A stretch of DNA of 44,092 bases, taken from positions 1-44,092 of the forward strand of contig JAGQVX010000012.1 of the NCBI GenBank assembly GCA_020437755.1, in the 5' to 3' direction. The notes under the pieces are model-generated. The model saw only the letters and a program-made list of their open reading frames with translations. It did not search any database and had not been told where the DNA came from. The position numbers and the translations under genes are program-made. The stretch comes from Flavobacteriales bacterium (GTDB taxonomy: Bacteria; Bacteroidota; Bacteroidia; Flavobacteriales_D; Sanyastnellaceae). Positions within the stretch are counted from its first letter, which is position 1; the number at the start of each line of letters is the position of its first letter. Shown piece after piece: positions 15,036 to 25,042 of the stretch.

Positions 15036-15169
15036 TTGCTTTAGAAGTAGGAATTGGTGTTCCTCGGGGCGGTACCCTCAAGCCCAATATCGCAAAATTA
15101 GTGTGCTCTGGAATCAAAGGCAATTCAGCGTGAGAGAAGTTTGTATCTGTTTGGTTTTAGCGTATGGGC

Positions 15170-15224
15170 GCGATAAAACGCCGCCCGAGCCGATAAAAGA
15201 CGCGATAAATCGCCGCCCGAGCCG
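15170..15224. repeat. Two-copy GC-rich direct repeat with hairpin potential
   Basis: GCGATAAAACGCCGCCCGAGCCG-type unit at 15170-15192 recurs at 15202-15224 with one difference (period 32 nt). The second copy contains the perfect dyad GCGAT-AA-ATCGC; the first can form GGCG-CGATAAAA-CGCC. It is markedly more GC-rich than its surroundings. It lies in the 439-nt gap 14981-15419, which otherwise holds only the SiaB/SiaC terminator; an 82-codon frame across it looks like chance. Confidence 0.75.
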
Positions 15225-15419
15225 CTGGCGCTTGGCTCCCCTGATGTGCACGCTGGAATGAAAAACGTCCAAACCGGATGGTGTGACCAAGGTCAATGCG
15301 CAGGCCAAATGCTTCAGCTACGATTTATTTAAAAATTTTGGACAAGCCAAATGAGGTTTCAATCTTGACGATACATGGCATGGTAACAACAGTATTCCAT
15401 GACTTGTGAACCGATGCTG

Positions 15420-18400
15420 CTAGTCTGAATAGGTAAACTTAACGCGAAGTTTGAGTAGACGAGCCAGATACTCGCCAAAATGCGTCAATAGCTCCAGAAG
15501 CTTCTTCAGTCCATCGAAGAATAGTAAAACCACCATAGCCATTGTCATGGTCCAGATCACCAGAAGATTGGCCGACATGGTCGTAATCTGTCTTCCGAAG
15601 AAAGACTTGGTAGGCGCATAGAAGTGTGCCCCAAAAAAGCTTTTGTGTTGCGGAATGATGTACACCGGTTCGCTCTTTTGAACCAGCTCATTGTTATACT
15701 CTACAATCTTCTCAAGCTCATTCTCGTTGGTCACAAATTCAGCCAGACTCTCATTGGTGTAGTCGTCCTTTAATTGGAGGTAGGCTACTTTTTTCTCCGG
15801 AGTATCAGACAAGGCTTCAATCGCATTGTCCTTCAGAGCGAATTGTTTGTTATACCCTTTTTTGTAAAAATCATTGAGACGATCCAGACTTACCTTTACC
15901 CCTTCGAGTAATTCATTTGTGACGTGCTCCGGTGTCAATTTTTCCCATTCGGGCAATGTAAAGTTGGCGAATTCCTTTTGCTCTTTCTCGAATTCATTTC
16001 GAATGACCAGCAAATTATAAGCTAATCGTTCATCATCTTTTCCTGATTCGATAAGCGACTGTGATTCATTGACTTTAGAACGAAGTTCCTTCAACCAGTA
16101 ATCCTTTTTCCAACGGTACTGCTCTATTTTCTGATCGTATTCGTAAACGATCTTATTGTGTTCATTGTTCTTGAATTGGTACACAGCCATTGCCTCGTAC
16201 GCCCATCTGCTGGCCATAATATTTCCTATCCAGGGAACACTGCTCTGGCTGCTGAAAAGAGGATACAGTTTGTCAAATTTGACAATCACTCCAGAAAACA
16301 GCAATTGGGGAATGATAAGAATCGGAATCAAAATGTAGATCACCTTGGCCGAATTGAAGCTGGCTGATATGTTCAGCCCAAGAAGGTTGGCAAAGCACGA
16401 CGTTGAGAATAATACCATCCAGAAAGGCAAGAACATACCTCGAATCTCGAGGATTGAATTACCCACGATCGTGTACATCAGTGTTTGAATGGCTGATATC
16501 AGGAACATAATTCCAATCTTCGATGCCAGGTAACTTCCTTTGCTCAAGTTTAGAAATTTCTCCCTCTTTAGAATTTTTTGGTCGCGAATGATTTCTTCTG
16601 CACTTACCGTCAACCCCAGGAAAAGCGCGACGATAACCGAAATAAACAGAAACTGAGGAATATTCTCACTTTCTCTGAAAATATAACCTGCGTCAGTCCC
16701 ATCATCTGCTTTGAAGTATTTGATGAAGAAGGACAGAACGAGTGCCAATAAAGGTGCCTCCAACGCATTGATAATCATGTACTGTCGGTTGGCTACTTTA
16801 CTGAGAATATCCCTTGTCAGAAATACGGAAAGCTGACGCAAACGATTCGGAATACTGAAGGAACTCTCGGGAGTTTTTCGCTTTTTGTCCTTAGTTCTGA
16901 TGTGATTTCCGATAATTACATTGAAGAAGTTATTCCACTCCCGTGGTGAGATTTTTCTGTGTTCCGTCAAGTTACCGTATTCATCGACAACTTTGGATTC
17001 TATCATGTTGAAAATCTGCTCCGGGTTTACATTACCACAGCGCGGACACTCGCTTTCCGAGACGTTCACATGATTGACCAATCGCTTAAAGTAGAGAATA
17101 CTTTCAACGGGATTTCCATAGTAAATCGGATAACCACCCTGATCCAGGATGAACAGTTTGTCAAACATCTTGAAGATGTCGGACGAAGGCTGATGGATTA
17201 CTACAAAGATGAGCTTACCCTTCAAGGTAAGTTCTTTGAGTAAGTCCATAATATTTTCTGAATCGCGACTTGACAGACCTGAGGTAGGCTCATCTACGAA
17301 AAGGACTGCAGGTTCGCGGATTAGCTCAAGGGCAATATTCAAACGCTTACGCTGTCCACCGCTAATCGTTTTTTCAAGAGGGGATCCTACTTTCAAATCT
17401 CTGGCCTCATACAGACCAAGTTGCTGCAAGGTATCCACAACCATTTCAGCTATTTCTTCATCTGTTTTGCGTCCAAAGCACAACTTGGCATTGTAGAACA
17501 GGTTATCAAAAACAGAAAGTTCCTCTATGAGTAAATCGTCCTGAGCCACGTATCCGAGTACTCCCTCAATTTGATCCGCCTCATGATGGATGTCGATACC
17601 GTTGATGGTAACCTTTCCAAACGTAGGAATATAGTTGCCATTGAGCACATTGAGCAAAGTACTCTTACCTGATCCACTAGCTCCCATTATTCCAATGAGT
17701 GAACCGGAATCTTCTACGAGGTTCAACTGGTGGAGTGCCTGCTTATTGTTTCGTTTGAAATAATAAGAGACATTTTCGGCACGAAATACGATGCTGGTGC
17801 GATCTTGCTCATTCATGAACCGGTGGATCACGTCCGAATAATAAATCGGGCTGATCTTAGAACCGCGGATGGATGCGCCTTGCAGGAATACGTAGGCTCT
17901 ATTGGTGCCTAGCGACTGTCCATTAAGTAACAAATCCTCATTGCCAAAATAGCGGACGAGGAACATGTTTTCCTTTTCGAGTCGGAAGAATACAAACTTC
18001 CCTTCAAGTCCTTCTTTCTCCAGATATTTGGCTTGTCCTAAATCTTCAGGAGCCTTATGACCGGTGACAAATAAGAACTCGGGATGTTTCAGGAATTCTT
18101 CTTTGCCCAGGGCTGTCAATTCTACTAAATGCTGGTATGTTTCTCGCTCAATGTTGAATGTATCAGCCACTGTCTCAACAAACTCCCACTCTTGTTCGCT
18201 GGTCTCCGGAAATGCCGAAATAAACTCCAGTAGGCGGACCAGGACAAACACCTTCTCTTTCTGTGCTAGTTCTTCATTGATTCGGGTGCAAATACGCAAC
18301 ACCTTTACTGATGAAAGTGACGTACGCTTGCGAGAACCTTCTTTTCCGCCTGATTTCTTGCTTTGATTTTGTGCTACCAGTTCATCATAAACATCCAGGT

Positions 18401-18545
18401 AGCGTTGAACGAGATCCTTGTTGAGCTGTTGACGCAGAAAAATGGCGACAATGTTCCTTCCGGAATGGTCGCCCTCTGCTCCCCCACTATCGCGAGCGAT
18501 AATGGCGAACAGCTGCATCAATGCTTTAAGAATTCCTGCACTCAT
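15420..18545 (-). CDS. ABCG-like ABC transporter with N-terminal TerB-like and FHA-like regions
   Basis: Fused ATP-binding and membrane protein of 1041 aa. Residues 1-150 are helical and resemble TerB-type domains (IARDSGGAEGDHSGRNIVAI). Residues 180-245 are beta-rich and FHA-like (FLVRYFGNEDLLLNGQSLG). The ABC domain follows with Walker A GASGSGKST (288-296), signature ISGGQRKRLN (394-403) and Walker B VLFVDEPTSGL (414-424), plus the HQPSSDIFKMFDKL H-loop typical of the ABCG/white group. The ABC2-type membrane part starts near residue 595. A long charged insert (about 780-960) lies before the last hydrophobic helix. Substrate unknown. It has its own transcript start; the nearest upstream gene is 90 nt away on the same strand. 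Confidence 0.9.
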   Translation of the reverse strand: MSAGILKALMQLFAIIARDSGGAEGDHSGRNIVAIFLRQQLNKDLVQRYLDVYDELVAQNQSKKSGGKEGSRKRTSLSSVKVLRICTRINEELAQKEKVFVLVRLLEFISAFPETSEQEWEFVETVADTFNIERETYQHLVELTALGKEEFLKHPEFLFVTGHKAPEDLGQAKYLEKEGLEGKFVFFRLEKENMFLVRYFGNEDLLLNGQSLGTNRAYVFLQGASIRGSKISPIYYSDVIHRFMNEQDRTSIVFRAENVSYYFKRNNKQALHQLNLVEDSGSLIGIMGASGSGKSTLLNVLNGNYIPTFGKVTINGIDIHHEADQIEGVLGYVAQDDLLIEELSVFDNLFYNAKLCFGRKTDEEIAEMVVDTLQQLGLYEARDLKVGSPLEKTISGGQRKRLNIALELIREPAVLFVDEPTSGLSSRDSENIMDLLKELTLKGKLIFVVIHQPSSDIFKMFDKLFILDQGGYPIYYGNPVESILYFKRLVNHVNVSESECPRCGNVNPEQIFNMIESKVVDEYGNLTEHRKISPREWNNFFNVIIGNHIRTKDKKRKTPESSFSIPNRLRQLSVFLTRDILSKVANRQYMIINALEAPLLALVLSFFIKYFKADDGTDAGYIFRESENIPQFLFISVIVALFLGLTVSAEEIIRDQKILKREKFLNLSKGSYLASKIGIMFLISAIQTLMYTIVGNSILEIRGMFLPFWMVLFSTSCFANLLGLNISASFNSAKVIYILIPILIIPQLLFSGVIVKFDKLYPLFSSQSSVPWIGNIMASRWAYEAMAVYQFKNNEHNKIVYEYDQKIEQYRWKKDYWLKELRSKVNESQSLIESGKDDERLAYNLLVIRNEFEKEQKEFANFTLPEWEKLTPEHVTNELLEGVKVSLDRLNDFYKKGYNKQFALKDNAIEALSDTPEKKVAYLQLKDDYTNESLAEFVTNENELEKIVEYNNELVQKSEPVYIIPQHKSFFGAHFYAPTKSFFGRQITTMSANLLVIWTMTMAMVVLLFFDGLKKLLELLTHFGEYLARLLKLRVKFTYSD

Positions 18546-18635
18546 TCAAGGGGTGGATTAACTTCACGGGCAATGATCGTTCAAATCATAGAAACCCGGA
18601 TAGGTCAAAGTGCTACGGTGTACGTAGGAATTGGA

Positions 18636-19052
18636 TTATTGTTTGAAACCGATGAGCAGAACTGCACAACCTGATTCCCGACGATTGTAATCGAGCTGGG
18701 CTTCAATGGTGCAATTTACCGTAGATCCCACCACAAAGTCCCAATACGGGGCATTGGCATGATCTGCATTGGTAAAAAGTAAGTTCTTTTCTTCATCGTA
18801 AATACGGAAAATGAGATTACCGTCTTCGGCGCCGCTGCAGCCCGCGATTCGATAAGTGCTATTTCCAAACATCGTCATTTGAAACTCTGCAACCTGATCA
18901 TGGTAAAGTAACGCACGGTACATTTGTCCGTCGGAAATATATTCATCAGGCATATTATGAGAGCACCAATTGGCGATGCTGTCGCATTGGGCGCTGGCCG
19001 ATAATCCGGCTACTACACACAAAGAGGCAAGGATGTTTTGGATGGCTTTCAT
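18636..19052 (-). CDS. Small secreted protein of unknown function
   Basis: Protein of 138 aa with a signal peptide (MKAIQNILASLCVVAGLSASA) and five cysteines in the mature part (CDS, WCSHN, AGCSGAEDG, VNCTIEAQ, SGCAVLLIG). The segment YRIAGCSGAEDGNLIFRIYD followed by a small beta domain suggests a Cys-stabilised beta-sandwich in the periplasm or on the surface. It is 2 nt downstream of the 19055 lipoprotein gene and almost certainly co-transcribed and possibly co-functional with it. I cannot assign a family. Confidence 0.75.
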   Translation of the reverse strand: MKAIQNILASLCVVAGLSASAQCDSIANWCSHNMPDEYISDGQMYRALLYHDQVAEFQMTMFGNSTYRIAGCSGAEDGNLIFRIYDEEKNLLFTNADHANAPYWDFVVGSTVNCTIEAQLDYNRRESGCAVLLIGFKQ

Positions 19053-19054
19053 AA

Positions 19055-19990
19055 TTAACTGATAATGATGTTACGGATTTCTGCTAGTTTTTGTCTGATC
19101 TGATCAATGTCGTTCATGCTCACCTCAACGCTCGACTTGCAATTAATGTAAGTCGTATGTTCGCTGGCATCAGTGATTGGATCGACATATTCATAGGAAT
19201 ACTTCATATTATCAAAAACATTGAGCACTCCGGCCAAACCATCTTTCACTTGCTGAACTTTCTGATCTTCGAAGCGGCTCAGGAGGGTTACCAGGCTGGT
19301 GAGCGCCGAGCGTTGCTCTCCTATTCTCAATCTGATTTCGTCATTCTTTGAGGCAACATCAAGAGCAATGTGAAGTGCTTCAATCCAGCCTCCTGCGAGG
19401 ATAAGGCTAGCGGCCTCATTGCGCTCGTTGTCTTTGAGGTACTGATTTACTTCACGATAGAGCTCAGCATTCAGGACGTAAAGCGAATCCTGAACATCAC
19501 TACTGGCGTGAAACCGTGAAATGATTGATGGATCGATGTTATTCTTAATCCCAAGTTCATCAGCCAAACCTTCTACAGTGGTAAAGTATTCGATACTCGT
19601 GGCTGTATTATCGAAATTTGACAGATAAGCCAGATCAGCGCCATAGACTCCCATATTCAGGGCCTTTTGAAATTGGCTGACATATTTCGATTTATTCCCC
19701 GTAGGATTGAGCAATTTCTCGTTGTATGGCAGATTCGACTTCTTGATCAGTAGGGCTGTTTGAATCGGAGAAGGGATACTGAAAAGCTCCCCTTTGTACT
19801 TCACAACAGATCCGCTTAGGCCTCCTTCTTCTTCATGAGTTGCATCAGCAACCGAATCAGGCGGCAGGCTTTGGGTGTCTTTGTTGGAGTCCGAGGCTCC
19901 ATCAGAGCAAGATTGTAAGCTAAACGCCGAAATCGCAGCTGCGATCAGGGCAATTCGAAGATTTCGGGTGGTCATCATTCGATTGAACAT
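19055..19990 (-). CDS. Predicted lipoprotein of unknown function
   Basis: Protein of 311 aa with a lipoprotein signal (lipobox FSLQSC, then SDGASDSNKD), a Ser/Asp-rich linker of about 35 residues and a largely helical body. Start ATG 19990 or ATG 19978 are both possible. A conserved-looking segment is FSIPSPIQTALLIKKSNLPY, followed by repeated helices with YLSNFDNTATSIEYF and LILAGGWIEALHIA. No enzyme motif. It is the first gene of a two-gene unit with the secreted protein at 18636. A TAGGTTTG -7-like element lies about 37 nt upstream. Confidence 0.78.
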   Translation of the reverse strand: MFNRMMTTRNLRIALIAAAISAFSLQSCSDGASDSNKDTQSLPPDSVADATHEEEGGLSGSVVKYKGELFSIPSPIQTALLIKKSNLPYNEKLLNPTGNKSKYVSQFQKALNMGVYGADLAYLSNFDNTATSIEYFTTVEGLADELGIKNNIDPSIISRFHASSDVQDSLYVLNAELYREVNQYLKDNERNEAASLILAGGWIEALHIALDVASKNDEIRLRIGEQRSALTSLVTLLSRFEDQKVQQVKDGLAGVLNVFDNMKYSYEYVDPITDASEHTTYINCKSSVEVSMNDIDQIRQKLAEIRNIIIS

Positions 19991-20026
19991 TTAGGATTTA
20001 TTTGGGTGTCGCTATGGTTTAACGAC

Positions 20027-20034
20027 CAAACCTA
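20027..20034 (-). promoter_or_regulatory. Possible -7 element of the 19990-18636 unit
   Basis: Minus strand TAGGTTTG matches TAnnTTTG. A TTG about 22 nt further upstream (in AATTGTTCC) could serve as the -33 element. Confidence 0.45.
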
Positions 20035-20145
20035 CTATAGGTTCCACTGCAAGGAACAATTTTTTCCATTATGAATGAAAAATCAGGAAACAGGTTTATT
20101 AACCCACTGGTGTGGAATGATTTAGCGCAAATTGTGTGATACACT

Positions 20146-20159
20146 ATTTGGCGAATGCC
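20146..20159 (-). repeat. Interspersed word GGCATNCGCCAAAT, N=T
   Basis: Minus strand TAGGCATTCGCCAAATAG; the first TAG is the stop codon of the beta-helix gene, so the word starts at the end of that gene. Confidence 0.8.
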
Positions 20160-21652
20160 TACTCATTGTTGGCTTCATAGCAGCCCAGAGCTGTAGGAGA
20201 ATTCCGAGTCCATCCTTCTATATCTTCCCCTACTCCTCCGATTTGAGGCGCAGTGAGTGTGGAATTCACAGATACAGGCAAGTCAAAATCCGCGTTGAAA
20301 GGATCAATGAACGGAGGCTCGGATGGATTGTTGGCCACAGAAAACCAGTGTAGTCCGTCATCGGAGACGTTTTCCTGGGTATCAATGAAGCAGTGGTCGA
20401 ATACGTAATTCTGAGATTCCTCTTGTTCCAGATCGATGATGAACTCACTGAAATCGGTGAGATCTGCATTATTGCCGTACAAAATGCAATTTCGGAATAT
20501 GGCTTCAACGGGACGCACAATCAGGTCCCCATCAATACTTTCGTAGTAATTGGTGAGAGCAAATGTTGCATCCTGACGGTTGCTTTCATTCCAATAATTC
20601 GCAACTGTACAATGGTCAAAATGGTATCTTCCTCCAATGGTCAGGGCGGTGCAGTTGGCCCCACAGTTAGCCACAAGGCTGTTTTCACAGTGGATATCGC
20701 CTCCTTGAGCCCACAGTCCAACGGCAGACATATTGCGTACAATAGTATTGGTTATATCAAGGCCAAATCCACCTCCCGTATTACCCACTGTATCCATTTG
20801 AATCCCTACAATTCCATTTTTAAGGACGGCATAGTTGATGGTGCTAGGCAGGCACTCATAAAGCCACAATCCACCTCGTGATATGGTAGCCGTTTCGATT
20901 CCAAACTGCGTTTCATAGTCAAAGTCGATCTCTATACCCCATTGTCCGGCAAGTTCATCGTAAAAGGGTTCCAGTCGGTCCCCTTGAAAAACGACCTCAT
21001 TGTTCAACTCACCCAATACATGGATACAGCCTTTGTAGACATAGATACCCGAACCCGCATGGCAATATACCTGAGTACCCGGATTAATAGTGAGACATTC
21101 GGCGCTGTCGACCGCAACAATTCCGTACACCACATGTGGCTTGTCATTGTTCCATTCTTCGTTGGGGTCGAGGACGGTTAAGTTTCCCAAACCTCCATGA
21201 AAATAGGCGTCCTGTCCCCAGGCTACCAAATTTACTTTTTGCTCGTTGCCATTGGTTTCGAAGACAATATTGTCTTCCACAATAAAAGGCAGGTTCAAAC
21301 CACCCGGATCAATGGTCACTTCAACAAAAATAAATATGGAGTCATTTTCAGGAATAATAATATCGGTATGAGATGCACCATTGATTCCATCCACATTGAT
21401 TCTGTATTGCGATGTACTCCCTTGCTCAATGCGAATTCGGGAAACCTGAATATCCTTGTTGTGGCGGTTATAGACTTTAAGCAACTGTGTTGTACTTCCG
21501 ATCGATGTAAATACCGTATCAAAAAGTACGGTATCCAGTGAGAACTCGAGTTTCGCCGACGAGTCGGTAATAAGGTTTTCCTTGCGGCAGTTGACCAATA
21601 TGACGGCCATTGCCACAATGATGGACAGGTATATGGTATTGAGTCTTCTCAT
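20159..21652 (-). CDS. Right-handed beta-helix lipoprotein
   Basis: Protein of 497 aa with a lipoprotein-like N-terminus (YLSIIVAMAVILVNC, Cys at about 22). A beta-sandwich of roughly 130 residues (LDTVLFDTVFTSIGSTTQ) resembles Ig-like domains that precede such helices. From about residue 170 onward short repeating turns appear (LTINPGTQVYCHAGSGIYVY, NSLVANCGANCTALTIGG, FRNCILYGNNADL), the pattern of a parallel beta-helix. Catalytic Asp/His of polysaccharide lyases are not obvious, so a surface binding role is as likely as an enzyme. Its stop codon adjoins a copy of the interspersed word. Monocistronic. Confidence 0.82.
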   Translation of the reverse strand: MRRLNTIYLSIIVAMAVILVNCRKENLITDSSAKLEFSLDTVLFDTVFTSIGSTTQLLKVYNRHNKDIQVSRIRIEQGSTSQYRINVDGINGASHTDIIIPENDSIFIFVEVTIDPGGLNLPFIVEDNIVFETNGNEQKVNLVAWGQDAYFHGGLGNLTVLDPNEEWNNDKPHVVYGIVAVDSAECLTINPGTQVYCHAGSGIYVYKGCIHVLGELNNEVVFQGDRLEPFYDELAGQWGIEIDFDYETQFGIETATISRGGLWLYECLPSTINYAVLKNGIVGIQMDTVGNTGGGFGLDITNTIVRNMSAVGLWAQGGDIHCENSLVANCGANCTALTIGGRYHFDHCTVANYWNESNRQDATFALTNYYESIDGDLIVRPVEAIFRNCILYGNNADLTDFSEFIIDLEQEESQNYVFDHCFIDTQENVSDDGLHWFSVANNPSEPPFIDPFNADFDLPVSVNSTLTAPQIGGVGEDIEGWTRNSPTALGCYEANNE

Positions 21653-21660
21653 TGAAGGTG

Positions 21661-21668
21661 CGAAGATA
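21661..21668 (-). promoter_or_regulatory. Possible TATCTTCG -7 element, close to the start codon
   Basis: Minus strand TATCTTCGCACC. The element ends only 8 nt before ATG 21652, so the transcript would be leaderless or nearly so. The same TATCTTCGCAC string precedes the acyltransferase gene (31061-31051). Confidence 0.35.
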
Positions 21669-21774
21669 CGGCTTTGGTTTTCCGAATACTATACGGAGAT
21701 TGAATGGAATTATTTTGTCGCCCGTAATCCAAAAATGCCGTAGAGAGCACTTTGATTATAACCGTGACTTGATG

Positions 21775-21809
21775 AAAACAAAAAAGCCACGCTGATCGCG
21801 TGGCTTTTT
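21775..21809 (-). terminator. Intrinsic terminator of rpoD
   Basis: AAAAAGCCACGC (21781-21792) pairs perfectly with GCGTGGCTTTTT (21798-21809) around a 5-nt loop. A minus-strand T-rich tail follows. It starts right at the rpoD stop codon. Confidence 0.93.
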
Positions 21810-21811
21810 AC

Positions 21812-22681
21812 CTATCCGAGGTACGATTTCAGAATTTTACTTCTGGAAGTATGTTTGAGCCTTCTAATGGCTTTTTCTTTGATCTGACGTACACGTTCAC
21901 GCGTGAGGTCGAAACGCTCTCCAATTTCTTCGAGGGTCATGGGATGACCTCCGTTCAAACCGAAATAGAGGCGAATAACATCCGCTTCTCGTGTGGTCAA
22001 TGTGCGAAGCGATCGTTCAATCTCCTTGCGTAGTGACTCGTGCATGAGATCCTGGTCGGGCGAAGGTGATTCACCTGTTTGGAGGACATCATACATGGTG
22101 CTGGAGCTATCGTCACCATCTTTAAGCGGTGCATCCATGGATACATGGCGACCTGCGTTTTTGAGGGACTGCTTAACTTCATCCAGCGTCATTTCGAGCA
22201 CTTCTGCCAATTCCGCGGGCGTTGGAGGACGTTCGTATTCTTGTTCGAGCTTCGCAAATGCTTTGTTGATCTTGTTGATCGAACCGATTTTATTCAAAGG
22301 AAGACGAACGATACGCGATTGTTCAGCCAAAGCCTGAAGGATTGACTGACGGATCCACCATACCGCGTAAGAGATGAACTTAAAACCACGAGTTTCGTCA
22401 AATCGCTGCGCAGCTTTGATCAAACCCAGGTTTCCTTCGTTAATCAAATCGGGCAATGACAAGCCCTGATTTTGATACTGCTTCGAAACTGACACCACGA
22501 AACGCAAGTTGGCTTTGGTAAGTTTTTCCAAAGCAATTTGATCTCCCTGCTTGATACGTTGTGCCAACTCAACTTCTTCCTCAGCGGTAATAAGGTCAAC
22601 GCGACCAATTTCCTGGAGGTACTTGTCGAGCGAAGCCGTCTCACGGTTGGTAACCTGTTTTGTAATCTTAAGCTGTCTCAT
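21812..22681 (-). CDS. rpoD: Primary RNA polymerase sigma factor (RpoD/SigA type)
   Basis: Protein of 289 aa; Bacteroidota primary sigma factors are short and lack most of region 1.1. Region 1.2 ([20 protein letters not shown]) is present, region 2 has [36 protein letters not shown] and [15 protein letters not shown], region 3 has [15 protein letters not shown], and region 4 ends with [20 protein letters not shown], the -35 helix-turn-helix. It would direct transcription from the TAnnTTTG-type promoters seen in this window. It lies downstream of pnp on the same strand (96 nt) with a perfect terminator behind it. Confidence 0.97.
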   Translation of the reverse strand: MRQLKITKQVTNRETASLDKYLQEIGRVDLITAEEEVELAQRIKQGDQIALEKLTKANLRFVVSVSKQYQNQGLSLPDLINEGNLGLIKAAQRFDETRGFKFISYAVWWIRQSILQALAEQSRIVRLPLNKIGSINKINKAFAKLEQEYERPPTPAELAEVLEMTLDEVKQSLKNAGRHVSMDAPLKDGDDSSSTMYDVLQTGESPSPDQDLMHESLRKEIERSLRTLTTREADVIRLYFGLNGGHPMTLEEIGERFDLTRERVRQIKEKAIRRLKHTSRSKILKSYLG

Positions 22682-22737
22682 ATGACTTCTTCAGGTTTCG
22701 GGTATAATTAAACTTAAAAAACTATGGCTATTCCATC

Positions 22738-22761
22738 AAAAATCGTGCTGCAAAGCCGCAC
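22738..22761 (-). terminator. Weak terminator-like hairpin after pnp
   Basis: GTGCTGC (22745-22751) and GCCGCAC (22755-22761) can pair with one mismatch around AAA. On the minus strand a GATTTTTG tail follows. It may reduce read-through from pnp into rpoD. Confidence 0.4.
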
Positions 22762-22777
22762 TGACAGAATGGATTTT

Positions 22778-24940
22778 TTAGTTGCTATTGGCCTTATCGG
22801 CACCACTTTTCTCCGGACGAGGGAGCAACACTTTGCGTGAAAGCTTCACCTTTCCGGTTTTTGGATCCCGACCGGTCACTTTGAACTTAATCAAATCGCC
22901 TTCTTTGAAGACATCTGACGAGTTCTCAATGCGTTCCCACGCGTACTCACTGATGTGCAGGAGTCCGTCTTGACCGGGAAGGATTTCAACGAATGCACCG
23001 TAAGGCACAACAGTCTTAACCTTTCCTTCATACGTTTCTCCGATCTCAATGGTTGGGGGAAAACAGATATTTCTTACTCGTTTAACGGCGGCATCGATGC
23101 TTTCCTTGTCCTGAGCAGAGATTTCAACGATTCCTTTTCCATCGATTTCATCGATCGAAATGGTAGTGTTGGTAACGGCCTGAATCTCCTGAATAATCTT
23201 TCCTCCCGGTCCGATCACGGCACCGATAGTATCTGTTGGGATTTCGAAGCTAATGATTCGTGGAGCGTGAGGCTTGTAGTCTTCACGTGGCTCGGTCATA
23301 GTATCCGTAATCTTCGAAAGGATATGCAAACGGCCGGCGCGAGCTTGTTCGAGTGCTTCGTGAAGCATCTGCATCGACAACCCTTTGATTTTAATATCCA
23401 TCTGACAAGCAGTGATTCCTTTTGAAGTTCCCGTTACTTTAAAGTCCATATCACCGAGGTGATCTTCATCTCCGAGGATATCCGAAAGAATTCGGTATTT
23501 ACCTGAAGCTTCATCAGTAACCAATCCCATAGCAATACCTGAAACAGGCGCCTTAATAGGAACACCGCCATCCATCAATGCCAGACAGCCTGCGCAAACA
23601 GTCGCCATAGACGACGAACCGTTTGATTCGAGGATTTCAGAAACCAGACGAATGGTATAAGGACATTCTTCCTGAGAAGGAATTACCGGCTTCAATGCAC
23701 GGAGTGCCAGGTTACCGTGTCCTACTTCTCGACGGCTAACGCCGCGGATAGGTCGGGCTTCACCTGTCGAAAACGGAGGGAAGTTATAATGGAGGAGGAA
23801 TTTATCGCTGCGCTCTATCATGGCGCCATCGATTTTCTGCTCATCCAATTTCGTACCGAGCGTAAGTGTAGTCAATGACTGCGTTTCACCACGTGTGAAG
23901 ATTGCAGATCCATGAGTTCCGGGGAGGTAATCAACCTCCGTCCAAATTGGACGGATGTCTGTTGTTCCACGTCCATCCAAACGAATACCTTCATCAAGGA
24001 GCAGATTTCTCACTGCTTCTTTCTGAGTTGCCTTGATGTATTGTGAAATCATGAATGCCTTGTCTGAAGCTTCTTCTTCAGCCACGGTCTCCATGAACGC
24101 ATCTTTAATAGCCTTATGCTGTGCTTTTCGCTCCGACTTATCTACATTGGCTTTTGCCAGGTCGTAGAATTTCTGGTACATATCCGCATGGATACGCTGG
24201 CGGAGGTCATCATCATGACGCTCGTGGTCGTACTCGCGCTTAGGTGAAGATTTTGACACCATGGCCGCCAATTCGAGCTGAGCCTGGCAATGAACCTTGA
24301 TAGCTGCATGTGCCGCTTCAATCGCTTCTACCATTTCGGCTTCCGACACCTCGCTCATTTCACCTTCCACCATAATGATACTATCTGCAGAACCTGCAAC
24401 TACCATATCGATGTCGGCTCCTTCCATCTCCCCGAATGTTGGGTTGATGATGAGCTTGCCATTAACACGCGCTACGCGAACTTCAGAAATGGGTCCGTTG
24501 AAAGGGATATCAGATACTGCAATCGCCGCTGAAGCAGCGAGGCCACAAAGTGCGTCGGGCTGATTATTGCCATCTGCTGACATCAATTGAATCTGCACTT
24601 GAGTATCGGCGTGATAATCGTCCGGAAACATTGGACGAAGAGCGCGGTCTACGAGGCGCATAGTAAGTACTTCGTGATCGCTTGGTCGTGCTTCACGCTT
24701 AAAGAATCCACCCGGAAATTTTCCGGTAGAAGCATATTTTTCGCGGTAATCAACGGTAAGTGGCAGAAAGTCTACATTCTCTCCTGCTTCTTCGTTGGAC
24801 ACGATAGTAGCCAACAGCATGGTATCATCCATGCGAACTACTACAGAACCGTGTGCTTGCTTAGCCAATTTACCGGTTTCAATGTGGATGGCCTTTCCAT
24901 CCCCGAGGTCGATCGTCTTTCGGTGTATGTCTAAATTCAT
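22778..24940 (-). CDS. pnp: Polyribonucleotide nucleotidyltransferase (PNPase)
   Basis: Phosphorolytic 3'-5' exoribonuclease of mRNA turnover. 720 aa, the usual length. Two RNase PH domains: the first with [20 protein letters not shown], the second with [16 protein letters not shown] and the active-site block [15 protein letters not shown]. The KH domain has [12 protein letters not shown], and the S1 domain [15 protein letters not shown]. The C-terminus is short and basic. The start ATG 24940 gives [15 protein letters not shown]. It is downstream of rpsO in the order found in many bacteria, but a strong terminator lies between them. rpoD follows. Confidence 0.98.
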   Translation of the reverse strand: MNLDIHRKTIDLGDGKAIHIETGKLAKQAHGSVVVRMDDTMLLATIVSNEEAGENVDFLPLTVDYREKYASTGKFPGGFFKREARPSDHEVLTMRLVDRALRPMFPDDYHADTQVQIQLMSADGNNQPDALCGLAASAAIAVSDIPFNGPISEVRVARVNGKLIINPTFGEMEGADIDMVVAGSADSIIMVEGEMSEVSEAEMVEAIEAAHAAIKVHCQAQLELAAMVSKSSPKREYDHERHDDDLRQRIHADMYQKFYDLAKANVDKSERKAQHKAIKDAFMETVAEEEASDKAFMISQYIKATQKEAVRNLLLDEGIRLDGRGTTDIRPIWTEVDYLPGTHGSAIFTRGETQSLTTLTLGTKLDEQKIDGAMIERSDKFLLHYNFPPFSTGEARPIRGVSRREVGHGNLALRALKPVIPSQEECPYTIRLVSEILESNGSSSMATVCAGCLALMDGGVPIKAPVSGIAMGLVTDEASGKYRILSDILGDEDHLGDMDFKVTGTSKGITACQMDIKIKGLSMQMLHEALEQARAGRLHILSKITDTMTEPREDYKPHAPRIISFEIPTDTIGAVIGPGGKIIQEIQAVTNTTISIDEIDGKGIVEISAQDKESIDAAVKRVRNICFPPTIEIGETYEGKVKTVVPYGAFVEILPGQDGLLHISEYAWERIENSSDVFKEGDLIKFKVTGRDPKTGKVKLSRKVLLPRPEKSGADKANSN

Positions 24941-24960
24941 GTTATCGTTCTAAAGACTTT

Positions 24961-24996
24961 AAAAAAAACCAAAAAAGGCAATTGCTATCAATTGCC
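24961..24996 (-). terminator. Strong terminator between rpsO and pnp
   Basis: GGCAATTG (24977-24984) pairs perfectly with CAATTGCC (24989-24996) around CTAT. On the minus strand it is followed by two T-runs separated by GG. Most rpsO transcripts should stop here, so pnp must depend on read-through or on its own promoter within 24941-24960. Confidence 0.92.
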
Positions 24997-25042
24997 CTTC
25001 TTGCGTTATACTATTTTGTTGAGTACACGTACGTATTGCCAA

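Noticed and set aside
15013..15261. 82-codon plus-strand frame over the GC-rich repeat
   Set aside because: It begins inside the SiaB/SiaC terminator and its content is the repeat; no domain-like pattern.
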